64,000 nucleotides of DNA from Oenanthe sinensis (lineage: Eukaryota > Streptophyta > Magnoliopsida > Apiales > Apiaceae). The stretch covers positions 11,677,501-11,741,500 of the forward strand of contig CM053795.1 in assembly GCA_028671895.1 (NCBI GenBank), given 5' to 3'. Shown here in pieces: positions 24,091-37,653 of this stretch. The stretch's first letter is position 1. Every line of letters starts with the position of its first letter. The notes below the pieces were generated by a model. The model was not told the DNA's origin. It worked only from the letters and a program-made list of their open reading frames with translations, and did not search any database. A program made the translations under genes and the position numbers.

Positions 24091-27000
24091 TATCAATTGG
24101 AACTTCATTATATCTGTTGTTTAAATAGAAAGATTCAGCAAAAAAAAAAGTTTAACCAATGACTAGCAAATGCATTTAGAAAACCTCAAGTTGATTGATA
24201 AATAATGTTCATATTTGTACTTTCATTAAGGTTTCGAAATGTGTGTGAATCGAATCCACAAGTGCGCCATATTACATTCATGTCCAATGAGAGTTTATTG
24301 TTGTTAATTAGATTTTATTAAGAACCGAACAAAAACTAGCTTTCTTATCTCTTACACACAGAATACACAATACAGATACCCACCCTTTTTAAAGAATTTG
24401 CAAAGAGCATCGATAAGCATCTAAAGGACTGCAGCATCTCAAGGGGAATTAGTGTTGATATTATAATATATATGCAGAAAGCTTCATATGTGTGATAAAT
24501 AGATAGTGCATTTGTCCATTATTACATTACTAGACCAAATTAATCATGTAGTGCTTAAAATATATGAAATATAATTTACTTGGTCATGTTTCTTTTTCAA
24601 ATAGCTGATCATTTATATTGTCTAGATTCCAACATGTATCTTCAGGCCAAGGTAATGCGCAAGGGAGGGAGCGAAAGAAAGCTCAATCAGATGTGGTTTT
24701 TCATCTAGAGCCAGTCAAGTTGCAAGCTTTTGAAACTTGAAATGGTAAACAAATTGTACAATACAAAAGCATTAGCCAACTAGTTCACTGAATAAGACAG
24801 CATAACTGTACCGTATGTCAAAAGGATCTTAAAACAATATCTTTAAAATTGGTTTTGGAAGTTTTCAGATGAGATTCAGGCAAAGCTGAAGTTATCTGTC
24901 TTCCTTCATAATGTATTACCCGTAAAAGGCCTAATTTTCAATGATTTAAAAAGGTAGAATATGAATTTTGATAACAGGCTTACAGATTATTAATGTAACC
25001 TAGTGCAAATACTAGACACTAGTGGAGACATATTACGAAGGTACAGATTTGGTTATTAAAAGCCATGTTGGTACAGAACAACTGCCTATTGGAGTATCTT
25101 AACTAGTTTATAAAGAATTGTTTTCTTTTTCATATTATGAATACACTCGCACACTCCCCTCGTCTTTGACAAGATTTGAATTCTCGACCTCCCATCAGAT
25201 CAAGAGGTAAAAGATTTGAATTCTCGACCTCCCATCAGATCAAGAGGTAAAGAATCATTTTATAAATACTGAGCCTGAATGTCCTTGTCTCTTTCTTTAG
25301 AGATAAAACTCATCAAGTCTTTTGTGTGTGAAATTCAGGTTTATGTTACACATATCTTTTTCGAATAATAGAACAATAATCCCATGTTCGGAAATTAGTT
25401 TATTTGTTTATCAATTGTAACTTTGTGATAGAATTGAAAGTAAGGATTAATTTCGAATATGAAATCATCCATACTTGGTACCGCAGTATTTACCAATAGT
25501 TTTCGGAGCTACAATTTACAATTTCCAATTTTTATATTAAGTTCCCATTTGAAGACATTCAACTACTTAAAAATATATATACATCTCTAACTCTCGCTAA
25601 TTTGACGAGCTTCCTTGAGAGAGACAGTCTCTAAACTGTTAACAGCTTGTATTATACAGACCTTACAACACCAAATATTTAATTTGTTACTACAGAAAAA
25701 CCTTGGTAAATTTGCTGATTATAGGTACATGTATGGGATAAACAGAGAACTTTAGATGACAATGAACAATCATATTGGATGAAAATTCAACAAACACTAG
25801 AGACAAACATTCAAATTATTCTATCTGCAAGAGTTCAAGCAGACTCAAACACAACATTCTGGAGCAAGACATTGACATGGGAAAGGGAGGGGTTATGAGA
25901 ATATTTATTAAGAACGGTGTCACCAAGACAAGTTACAATACAAAAGATCAGAAAATTTTATTTGAAGATAGTTTTTAAATCAAACAAATTCATTAAACAA
26001 AACTCAAAATGGATATGGGACAGGGCATGTATTAGTAACAAATAATATGTTAGCATTAGATATGCCAGCAAATATTATGTTAGTATTAGATACATACCTT
26101 CTATTTGTAAATTGGTATATGAAGTGAAATTCTGTTATCCAGACACCAAGTGCATCTGTCACTTTTCTCTCACGCTTATTCCATTGGATAAATGCCTTGG
26201 AAAACAATAGTATCTAGTTGATCTGTTGCATAAAAGGATGTCAGTTGCACATATTATTATATATGAAAGTAGATTGCTACCAAAATAACCATAATTTCTG
26301 TAACAAGATTAATGTTGTCAGGTTTGTGGCAATACTTAATGGCATTGAGATTATGTATTTAGTTAAGAATATGCTGTCTTACTCAGGTTGTCCTAGTAAT
26401 CATACCATTATAGGAGGGAAAGTGGTGCTTATGCCGTTATGCATATAATTGTCGAGGAGTAATACCAGCACACAAATAAATTGAATTGCTTGTTGTTTTT
26501 CTAGATCATATGTACAACATCCAGGGAGCATGTGCCCTGTGCCCCCTTGGTACCAAGGTGGCTTTGCCATTGCATATCTAAATAATCCTGAGATATTGAC
26601 CTGTAATACATAAGGATAACATCATTGTATAGCACAAGTTACAAAGATCAAGTATTGTGATCAACATAAAGTATGAGTTCAAAGCTGCTTGTAGTAGCTA
26701 TTCTGAAAAAATATATCACTAATTAGCCTTCAGAAATATATTCGTCAAGAGAGATGCTGAGCTATCATCCTGTTGATCACAAGTTAAAAAAAAAGTGTGA
26801 ATTCATTCGGTCAGCACTCAACATATATACGCAGACCACATCACAAGAATTATCCGATAAGAGATAAGATTCAACATTATAATTGATGACCCAACTTTAG
26901 TATAGATAATATAATTATAGATAACGAAAGAATATTATTGCATGCTACTGGGTATGTTGGGATGTAAGCAGAATGATTATCATATTACTAACGCAAAAGA

Positions 27001-27126
27001 AAATTATATCATATACATAATACTATATATAATAAGAGTAACATGATCTTATCTAAATACTAGCCGGGTTAGATACTTAATAACAACTTTATTTAATTTA
27101 ATATTTATAATGCTAAAAATACTACA
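24091..27126. other. Intergenic DNA, no gene recognised
   Basis: Many short frames exist but none forms a supported exon chain. A stop-free minus-strand stretch at 26207-26100 (containing WNKRERKVTDALGVWITEFH) looks faintly coding but matches nothing I know. Around 27018-27060 is the first of three copies of a TATATATAATAAGAGTAA motif. Confidence 0.35.
25171..25250. repeat. Perfect 40-bp tandem duplication
   Basis: AAGATTTGAATTCTCGACCT... is repeated exactly at 25171-25210 and 25211-25250. On the minus strand each unit contains GGTCGAGAATTC, similar to the B box of tRNA-derived SINEs, so it may be a piece of a SINE. Confidence 0.9.
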
Positions 27127-27638
27127 TCTATACTATTTATACTATATTATTAAAGACGAAATATTAAAAGTTTTGGTCGGTATGGTACTAGGTGAACCAT
27201 AGAAAAGATCTTGACCGTCCAATTTTAAGTGAACCATAGAAATAATCTTAACCGTTGAATTTTAATAAAATATAATTTTAAAAGAATATAATTATACATA
27301 CAATTCTAACACCAATAATCCTCCTTTTATGCAAACAATTCATAAACATTATAATTCTAAAGAATATAAACATTACTACTAAAATACAATCTCATATTAA
27401 TCTTCTAACGAAAATATCTCACATTAATCTCCTAAGTAAAATACATCTCTATACAAAACAAACAAAAATTATCCTATTAAAATATAAATACAAATAAATT
27501 ATATAAAAACATATACATATAATATTAAATAAAATTTAAATTATTATTATACAAATACAAATAAATTCAAATTATTAAAAAATATTAAAATAAAAATATT
27601 AAAAAATTCACCCGTGCATCGCACGGGATATAAGCTAG
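27127..27638 (+). mobile_element. Non-autonomous Helitron-like element
   Basis: The 512-bp unit starts TCTATACTA after an A and ends CTAG before a T, as Helitrons do on inserting between A and T. Seven bases before the CTAG is a perfect stem, CCCGTGC-ATC-GCACGGG (27611-27627), the standard Helitron 3' hairpin. No target duplication is expected or seen. It encodes no protein. Confidence 0.7.
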
Positions 27639-30539
<2,901 letters not shown>

Positions 30540-30967
30540 AATACCTGACAGTATATTAGTGTCATTAACAGGTGCTTCAATTATATTGGGACATATGAAC
30601 TCAAATCCATGTAGTGGTATGTTGATGATTCATTCTTTCAACTTTTTTGGGGCCGTTGTACGTAGAAATATCACTTTAAACTCACATGATAGTGGTCTAT
30701 ATCGGTCGATATTTACAACTACTTTTAAGTTTTTAATGTTATATAAAGACTCTTCTTCCGAAATATGCTTGAATCGAAAAAGTAGATGCTTTGAATTGTT
30801 GCATGGATGAGATTTTTCAATCATAAATTAAAGTATCAAAAAGTTAGTACAAATGCATAATTGTAATAAATTAATAAATAAAAAAAATTTATTAACCTTA
30901 TCATCAATTAAAATCATGTCAAGACTAAATTGATTGCATCTCACATCCTGCATACTCTCACTATTAT
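30540..30967 (-). pseudogene. DUF223/RPA1-like pseudogene fragment
   Basis: On the minus strand, an exon ending at 30897 encodes RCNQFSLDMILIDDK before a GT donor. A second block at about 30824-30633 encodes SKHLLFRFKHISEEESLYNIK followed by VVVNIDRYRPLSCEFKVIFLRT. This order (LDMIL-D-K, then a FRF-x-EG-like element, YxIKN and YRP) is the pattern of the DUF223 OB domain of plant RPA1-like proteins. A TGA near 30630 breaks the frame, after which IPLHGFEFICP and APVNDTNILSG continue the likeness. No acceptor restores the intron boundary cleanly. RPA1-like genes travel with plant Helitrons, which fits the neighbourhood. It is probably not functional. Confidence 0.6.
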
Positions 30968-31738
30968 TATCCAATCGTCTATATTGTTATTCAAAGTATT
31001 CAGGAGAGTGTAATTCAATGTAAAGAGCTTTGTAATAAATTTGTTATGATTTATTTGTTGATGCTTGATCTTTAATTTATATAAGTGATGGTTTATTATT
31101 TTTTAGATGGAAACACTTTCAATTTAGATAAAAGAATAAATTAACTTTTTATTATAAATAGTGTCTTTTTGAAAAATCAAAATAGTTTTGATTTTTAATA
31201 ATTTAATGTCTTTTCTAAAATTTCTAATTACCTTACGTATAATAATGTCTTTTTTAAAATTTTGAAACTTATCTTAGGGATAATAATAATTTACTTGACT
31301 TAAAGAGAAAGTTTAGAATAATATAACGTAATTTAGATTTTTCATAATTTAGAGAAAATTTAGGAGAATAAAAAAAAACTTAATTTTTTTTTATAATTTT
31401 TAATATTTACTAATTCAAAAATTAGAAAAAATTAGAGACGATTTTAGGAGCGTCACATAAACGTCTTGTCTCTCACACACACACATATATTGATGATTAT
31501 ATTTATTTTTACGTATTCAATATACGGACAATAAATTAAACGTGAACCTATTTATAATCATCAAATCATCCAAATTATCATACTAACTAATATTTTGACT
31601 TGGATAATAAAATGTAACCTTTTTTTTATAAAGACGAAGATAATTATCAAAAAAACAAGGAGAGAGAGAAAAATTAAAAATTAAAAATATGAATGAGTAG
31701 ATTATGTGGAAAAAAAATTATGGACGGGTCTGTAATAA
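30968..31738. other. AT-rich intergenic DNA upstream of RPP1
   Basis: No coding signal. The stretch around 31090-31400 contains repeated variants of AATAATGTCTTTTTTAAAA, suggesting an old degenerate repeat. Confidence 0.4.
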
Positions 31739-31829
31739 TGGGCCTGGCAACCTTAAATCTGGCCCATAAAAAAAAGGGCGTGGCTACTATATATATAGTT
31801 AACAAACACACACGTTCCACAAACCCTAG
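31739..31829 (+). promoter_or_regulatory. RPP1 core promoter: site II, TATA and telo box
   Basis: TGGGCC at 31739-31744 and its reverse form GGCCCA at 31761-31766 are site II elements; a TATATATA run lies at 31789-31797; AAACCCTAG at 31821-31829 is a telo box. This combination is well known in plant ribosomal-protein promoters and supports growth-linked expression of the downstream gene. Confidence 0.75.
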
Positions 31830-31893
31830 TATTTTGATAGCAGCAGCGGCAGCCAAGCCAAGAGATTACCACTCCATTTCTCAATCCTTCTAG

Positions 31894-31981
31894 GTAAATT
31901 ATTCATTCATGTTTAATTTTGGATTTAATAATGTGTGTTATTTGATTTTTAATACAAATGTATTTAATTTTAACTTTACAG
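31894..31981 (+). other. Proposed intron in the RPP1 5' untranslated region
   Basis: A GTAAATT donor after CCTTCTAG and a TTTACAG acceptor five bases before the start codon suggest an 88-bp leader intron. Confidence 0.6.
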
Positions 31982-31986
31982 TAAAA

Positions 31987-33137
31987 ATGTCTATCGGTGA
32001 ACTTGGTTGCACTTACGCTTGCTTGATCCTCTCTGACGATGGCATCCCCATCACTGTAAGCATATATTCATATCTCTATGTGTATCTCTGTGTGTTTTTG
32101 TATCTTTTTATTTGTGTTTATAGATGTAGAGATTGATAGTTGATTGTGCGTGTGTGTGTGAGGCTGATTGGTTGATTATTTGGTCTAGTCGGAGAAGATT
32201 GCGACAATTTTGAAGGCTGCTAATCTTACTGTGGAATCCTACTGGCCAAGTTTGTTTGCCAAGCTTGCCGAGAAGAGAAGTATTGATGATCTGGTTATGA
32301 ATGTCGGAGCTGGTGGTGGCGGCGGTGCTGTTGCTGTTACTGCTCAGGCTGCCGGTGCCGGTGCTGCTGCTGAAGCTAAGGCACCTGTTGAAGAAAAGAA
32401 GGTATATTTCTTTTATATCCTTAATTAGTTTCCATTGCTATAATTGAATTGAATTGTGTTTGTTTTTGTGGCTTTGTCGTTAGTTTAATGAAGAGACTAG
32501 AGTAGCATTGGCGATTTAGCTTTTGTATTCTATAAGTTTAATAATGTGATATCTGCTGTGAATTTTTTGTAACCCTGGGCACCAGTTTATTTTTAGATAA
32601 GTTAACACGTAGAAAACTTAATCTTGTAAGCCTACACCCGATATTAAAAGGATGTTGCGGACAGAGTAATTTGAGTTTCTAATTAGAGGTGTGTTGGTGT
32701 ATGGTTAATTGTGCTTATTAAAGTTGATGTTTGTTTGTTTTTATTATTGTATTTTCAATCTTTGATTAATGTTAACACTTTTGTTCACTTTCTAGTTCGT
32801 TCATTTAGGATTAGTTGAACCTGCACTTCCTAGATATTATAGTTTAATGAAAATGACCTACAAGGATAGGATGACTTGAGCATTGAAAGAAAATCGGGGT
32901 AAAATTAAAAGCTAACTAATAGTCCAGATATTATGTTAATATATGTTGAAACAAACTTAAGCCTTTATGTACAAGAGAAGTATTGAAATGAGTTGTGGAT
33001 TTGTATGTATTGGTGTTACGTATTCTACTCTGCTATTCAGTTCTCTATAAAATTTTCTCATACGTGTTATTTAATCATTGCAGGAGGAACCCAAGGAAGA
33101 AAGTGATGATGACATGGGATTCAGCCTCTTTGATTAG
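31987..33137 (+). CDS. RPP1: 60S acidic ribosomal protein P1
   Basis: Coding exons 31987-32055, 32189-32401 and 33084-33137 join in phase 0 with GT-AG introns to give 111 residues, typical for plant P1. The N-terminus MSIGELGCTYACLILSDDG and the helical KIATILKAANLTVESYWPSLFAKLAEK form the P1/P2 dimerisation domain. A Gly/Ala-rich hinge (about 68-90) follows, then a charged segment and the invariant tail EESDDDMGFSLFD. P1 and P2 dimers bind P0 on the large-subunit stalk and recruit translational GTPases in the cytosol. The terminal peptide is also the usual binding site of elongation factors. The start ATG is chosen because it begins the conserved P1 N-terminus. The gene is convergent with the carboxylesterase downstream. 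Confidence 0.96.
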
Positions 33138-33968
33138 GAGCTTCTCTCAGCTGGATTGTTTAATTTCTGTTGCCTTGTTTTTTAGTTTTCCATGAATTTT
33201 TTGTTCCATCTCTACTTTGTTCACAAAGTACCTAGTCATGTATGAACCATGAGTAATGACAAAGAATGTAGTCGTTTGAACTTTTGAGTAATGAAAAACT
33301 GCCTAGTAGTATGAATCTTTGGTAATGAGAATACATTAAACCTTTTATTTGTGTGATCCGGCATTGCTTACCAATTAAACATCTGCACGTTATTATAGCA
33401 AGCAGAAATCAGCCAAAATTATGTATTTAGCTGCTGAAGCTAATTATTTGCTGGACTGTGGAATGCCAGAAAGGTGTGAAGAATAAAATTTTCTTTTTGG
33501 CATTTGGTATTTATGTTTCTGGCAAGTGTAAGGTTAATACTTATTTTGTTACATGCTTCAACTGTTCATAGAAATTAAAGTCACTGTACCACTATGCAGT
33601 TAAAATTTGGGTTCCTTGCAGAATTTGTTTTTGGATGTCATGTAGAAGTGTTTTAGCCAGTTTTACACAACCCAGATTATGTACTTTCTTGGGAGGGTCC
33701 TCTACACACATCAGGGTGGTCATTACAAACCCTTCTAATCCAGTGTAGGTTTCTATTTTTCAAATCCAGCTGTGTACCATCCCTGTTCTATTGGTTTGGT
33801 GGAAAGAAGATTTGCCAGTCTCTGTAATATTTGATTTACAACCTGGATCATACAATCTTCTTACATGTAGGTTTTTCACTTGATAGTCGATACTGTGTTT
33901 TTATCTATAAAGATGAGGAAATTGGTATGAAAATTTGATGACAAGTTGATAAGCAATGTGGAGGATGC
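33138..33968. other. RPP1 3' flank and intergenic DNA
   Basis: The first 200 bases probably hold the RPP1 3' untranslated region. The rest shows no exon or terminal repeat. Confidence 0.4.
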
Positions 33969-34200
33969 TGTACAAACACATCTGCGAACTATACTAATAT
34001 GTCTACTACGAGGTCATGTAGGTGTAAAATAAGGGTTTCGGTCCATAACATACGATGGTTGACCAAACATCTATCCACGCTTTCTGTACAAACACATCCG
34101 AGAACTATACTAATATGTCTACTACGAGGTCATGTAGGTGTAAAAGAAGGGTTTCGGTCGAGAACATACGATAGTTGACCAACCATCTATCCACGCTTTC
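33969..34200. repeat. 116-bp tandem duplication, two copies
   Basis: TGTACAAACACATC at 33969 recurs at 34085, and both copies run through TATGTCTACTACGAGGTCAT, GGGTTTCGGTC and CATCTATCCACGCTTTC. The period is exactly 116 bp, with only a handful of substitutions. Confidence 0.92.
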
Positions 34201-34201
34201 T

Positions 34202-34305
34202 TTCCGCGGATAGGAAAAATTTTTAGTTAGCCCTCCAGAAGCGCGGATAGATGATGTGATCCCCTGGATTCACAAAAACTTCACGTGTTGATGCTATCCG
34301 CGGAA
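34202..34305. repeat. 12-bp perfect inverted repeat around a 80-bp loop
   Basis: TTCCGCGGATAG (34202-34213) and CTATCCGCGGAA (34294-34305) are exact reverse complements. Between them GCGCGGATAGATG is the near-reverse of CATCTATCCACGC at the end of both 116-bp copies upstream. The arrangement suggests a fold-back or a worn transposon end. Confidence 0.75.
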
Positions 34306-34989
34306 AATTATAACGGATAGATAGTTCAAACAATCGATTGTCAGGAGGAGCAGGACCCGTAAAATAATTAGTATGACATACTAGTGCCAACAAATACAAA
34401 CAAATTGGTGGGAATAAACCCCGTTAGTTTTCACAGCATCAATTTACAGCGCCTGTAGTTGGTTTTTGCGAGCTTAAATACCAGCAACCATAGCCACAAT
34501 TGCATGCAAAATTTGTTGCATGTTTGGCCAAAAAAAATACGTTAGTGACTGAAACTTGTTCGCTGGAAAATATGAATCAAATTTTGTTTTGAGCATGGAG
34601 AGCAACAATTTTGGAGACCGAGTACTTGGCCAGAAAGTTGGTTTTCTCCCGTTGGTTGCAGAGGTGCTGCATTACAGTGCCACTGACAATAGGGGTCGAT
34701 GACTAATCAAAAAATGTATCGGGAACAGATCTGGAAAACTGATCTTCATGAGAAGTTATTATAAATACATTGTTACATGATTCAAGCCCAATTATGTTGC
34801 TCATTTTACGAACAAAAAAAGGGACAAATATATAGACTGTCTGAGATAGAACTCTCCTTCCACATATTTGAAGTTTCGAATGTGTCTGAGATATTCAAAT
34901 GTTGTAACATATTTAGATAGAAAGAAACATATCATATATGATATTACGTCTCCAGTCATTACAGGATAGATTTAAAATCAAGCCACCTC
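34306..34989. other. Intergenic DNA between the inverted repeat and the carboxylesterase
   Basis: No exon seen. The right end presumably holds the 3' untranslated region of the minus-strand carboxylesterase. Confidence 0.4.
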
Positions 34990-35970
34990 TCAGTTTGCTG
35001 TAGAATTAACAAAATTCTTGATCTCATCATACAGCTTCGTAGCTTTTACCGGATCAGTCAATTCCACAGCATGAGCTCCCTCTTCATCGAAACTAGCCGT
35101 TACATGGACCCCGTGTGCCTCTAACATTTTAGCCAACTCCTTCTGCCTATCGACCAACGGATCCCCTCCATACCCTCTAACCAAACATCTCGGCAGTCGT
35201 TGGATCTTCTCTGATGAAGATCCAATTGACGGATTACAATACTCGTGATTACGATCAACACCTTCCGGTAATGCCAATGACCACATCAGATCATTTGCCG
35301 CCAAGGGTACAACCCTGTCATTAAGGAGCCTCAACTCCGATTGGGTCCGCTCAACCCCACCAAAAAACCCTTGATTTATTATCAACCCTCCGATTTTCAT
35401 CGGATTAAGATCTGTATCAAGTGCACGTAGGCCAGAGTAGTAGACCATAGTTCCACCCGCGCTACTTCCCATGAGAAAAACTTTTGAGAAATCAGCATGT
35501 TCTTTCAACCACGGATCACAATCGTTGACATGTTTGGCCTGATCCCGCACCCACATTATCGCCTCCATAGCATCATCGTATGCTGCTGGGAGGCGATTCT
35601 CTGGTGCGAGGCGATAATCAACAGATAATATTATTGCATGGCAAGCAGTAGCCATGCGAATGCATGAATTATGAAAAGGAGCTGACGTAGCGCTGAAGAA
35701 AACAAAACCACCACCGTGGAAGTAGATGATCAATGGCAGTTTTGTCGAAGATTCCAGAGGGCGGAAGAGGCGGATGAGAATGCCATTTTCCATATGAATG
35801 TCTTTGGAGAGAGCTAGTTGCGAGTCGGTGAGGTCACTCGGATCCGGTGTGGGAGGGATAGAGGGAAATGATTCAGGTCGGGTCAGTGAGCCATCTGGGT
35901 TGAGACTTATTTTAAGAAACTTGTATGGCTCAATATTGGAGGATTCTTGATCAGCCATTGCTGTGTTCAT
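34990..35970 (-). CDS. CXE: Plant carboxylesterase (CXE family, alpha/beta hydrolase-3)
   Basis: A single intronless frame of 326 residues, the usual CXE size. The oxyanion-hole motif HGGG is at 85-88, DYRLAPENRLPAAYDD at 118-133, the nucleophile elbow GSSAGG at 168-173 (S170), a likely acid in GGDPLVD (D270) and H300 in EEGAHAVE, so the catalytic triad looks complete. It keeps the catalytic His that GID1 gibberellin receptors lack, so it should be an enzyme rather than a receptor. CXEs hydrolyse small esters, and relatives act as hydroxyisoflavanone dehydratases or tuliposide-converting enzymes; the substrate cannot be read from sequence. No signal peptide, so probably cytosolic. It has a weak alternative start at Met5 (35958), because the TATA-like stretch lies only about 25-40 bp above the first ATG. 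It resembles the CXE genes of the syntenic Arabidopsis interval. Confidence 0.93.
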   Translation of the reverse strand: MNTAMADQESSNIEPYKFLKISLNPDGSLTRPESFPSIPPTPDPSDLTDSQLALSKDIHMENGILIRLFRPLESSTKLPLIIYFHGGGFVFFSATSAPFHNSCIRMATACHAIILSVDYRLAPENRLPAAYDDAMEAIMWVRDQAKHVNDCDPWLKEHADFSKVFLMGSSAGGTMVYYSGLRALDTDLNPMKIGGLIINQGFFGGVERTQSELRLLNDRVVPLAANDLMWSLALPEGVDRNHEYCNPSIGSSSEKIQRLPRCLVRGYGGDPLVDRQKELAKMLEAHGVHVTASFDEEGAHAVELTDPVKATKLYDEIKNFVNSTAN

Positions 35971-35992
35971 GCATGAAAAATGTCAAGTGTCT

Positions 35993-36010
35993 GTATATAA
36001 ATATATATAA
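35993..36010 (-). promoter_or_regulatory. TATA-like element of the carboxylesterase
   Basis: On the minus strand TATATATATTTATATA lies about 25-40 bp before the first ATG, which leaves an unusually short leader or favours the second in-frame Met. Confidence 0.5.
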
Positions 36011-36835
36011 TGGGAGAGAAATGAGCAGTTAGTAGTCTTTTCTAATTTATTTCTCTCATTATATGTGGCTAAAAAGTACTAAAATTTTGATAATTTGAAT
36101 TATTATTATTATTATGGGCACTTAAAAATTTGGTAAATAGAACGTAACCAACAAAACTAATTATACGGTTGTACAAGAGAAATAAATGTGCGTGCATAAG
36201 TGGTTCTGATAGGTGGTCCATTAGTGTCACTTTCACTGGTTATCTTATTTACATTCTAAGAAGTATAATTAAATTTATTCAAATAGTAACCGAGTTTATG
36301 ATAATAGACACTGACCAGTGACCACTGTGAACAGAGCGAATGTAACCGAGTTTTTATGATAATGATAATAATTAAACATATAAAAGTATCCTTTCAAACT
36401 TGCAAGAGACGGTTTCATGTCTTTTTAAGATGTGATCGCGATTTAATAATCCAGCGGACGCACTACTGAACATTTGAGAAAATCATTTGTTTAAACAAGA
36501 TTATCACACCCCTTTAAAGGTCAGATTCATACAATAATCCACAATGTCAAATGTGATAACCAAAAGATTACTCATAAAGCTTGTGTCAAAAAAAGATGTC
36601 AATTTGAGGTTTACACTTTGTTACAGTATGTTCCTAGAATCTAAGAAAGAGGTGTCACCTTGTGCATAAGTATCCAAGCTTCAAACATAAAGTTGAAGTA
36701 TATGTATAACATTCCATAAAATAGAACATAGAGTGGAGAATTATAACTTTTTCATTCCAACGAATCAATGCATCAGATTCTCTATTTTTTCTAATTGTAG
36801 AGTCAAGTAAGCAAACTCTTCTTCCAGTTCAAGTA
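36011..36835. other. Intergenic DNA upstream of the carboxylesterase
   Basis: No gene. Around 36245-36310, TTCTAAGAAGTATAATTAAATT... TTCAAATAGTAAC weakly resembles the AAGAGTAA repeat of the 27-29 kb region. Confidence 0.35.
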
Positions 36836-37019
36836 TCCACTTGCCTAGGAATTTCCCAGCCAAATGGGGGGGGGGGGGGGGGGGGGTATGGACGGACCCT
36901 TACCCTGATACTCACACACAAATGCCTCCATCGAGGCTCAAATTCTCGACCTTCCAGCTGCTTCTGCTGCCTAGCATATCTAATAAAATTTGAGGCTATA
37001 CCTAAAAGTTTCAAGGTGG
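36836..37019 (-). mobile_element. Possible tRNA-derived SINE with a 21-G tract
   Basis: On the minus strand GGTCGAGAATTTGAGCC resembles a pol III B box and is followed by GTGTGTGAGTATCAGGGTAA and a run of 21 C (36866-36886 on the plus strand are G). The style is that of plant tRNA-related SINEs. No target duplication was identified. Confidence 0.4.
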
Positions 37020-37653
37020 TGGAGCCAGAAGATGACTTCCAACCGTTACAGAGATAATTAATCAGTCAACGTTGTAATATTAGAACTGTGCCTCCAAGCA
37101 AAAATTACACAACTGGAGGCATTTTTTGAATTATCTTACAATTATTTGCAAGAAATGGTTAATTAAAGCTTGGCTACTTCTGCCTTTCTAATTTACTTTC
37201 ATTTCTTACATTTATATACGGTGGTTCTTGTACCATAGAACAAACCTCAGACTACATTTCTATAGTGACAGTTAATATCAAGGCAAAAACTTTTTGCTTG
37301 GACCCATTTATAAAGACATACTACAAAGTAAGCTCATCAAAAGTCCAAGGCACTTGCTTTGCTGGTGAATGGCCTAGTTAAAAAAGTGAGTGCAGCTGTC
37401 ACATAGTACTCAAGCAATTACCTTTATGCTTGGAATTCCTGAATTTCAACTACTATTAGGAGCACCAGTAAAGGAAACTTTGTGCTTTAATTATCACCAG
37501 TCAAAAAGTTGAACAACATTGCAAACAATCAAGTGAAAGCTGAATTCAACAACTTTATGTTGCATTTTAGCTTTTCCTACAATTCGCAAGGCCTAAACTG
37601 AAGTAAAAACTCTACTAGTGTTATGAAATTTGTACAAATATTGCATGATCAAC
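37020..37653. other. Intergenic DNA, 3' flank of the kinase gene
   Basis: No exon seen. It likely includes the 3' untranslated region of the minus-strand kinase. Confidence 0.4.
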
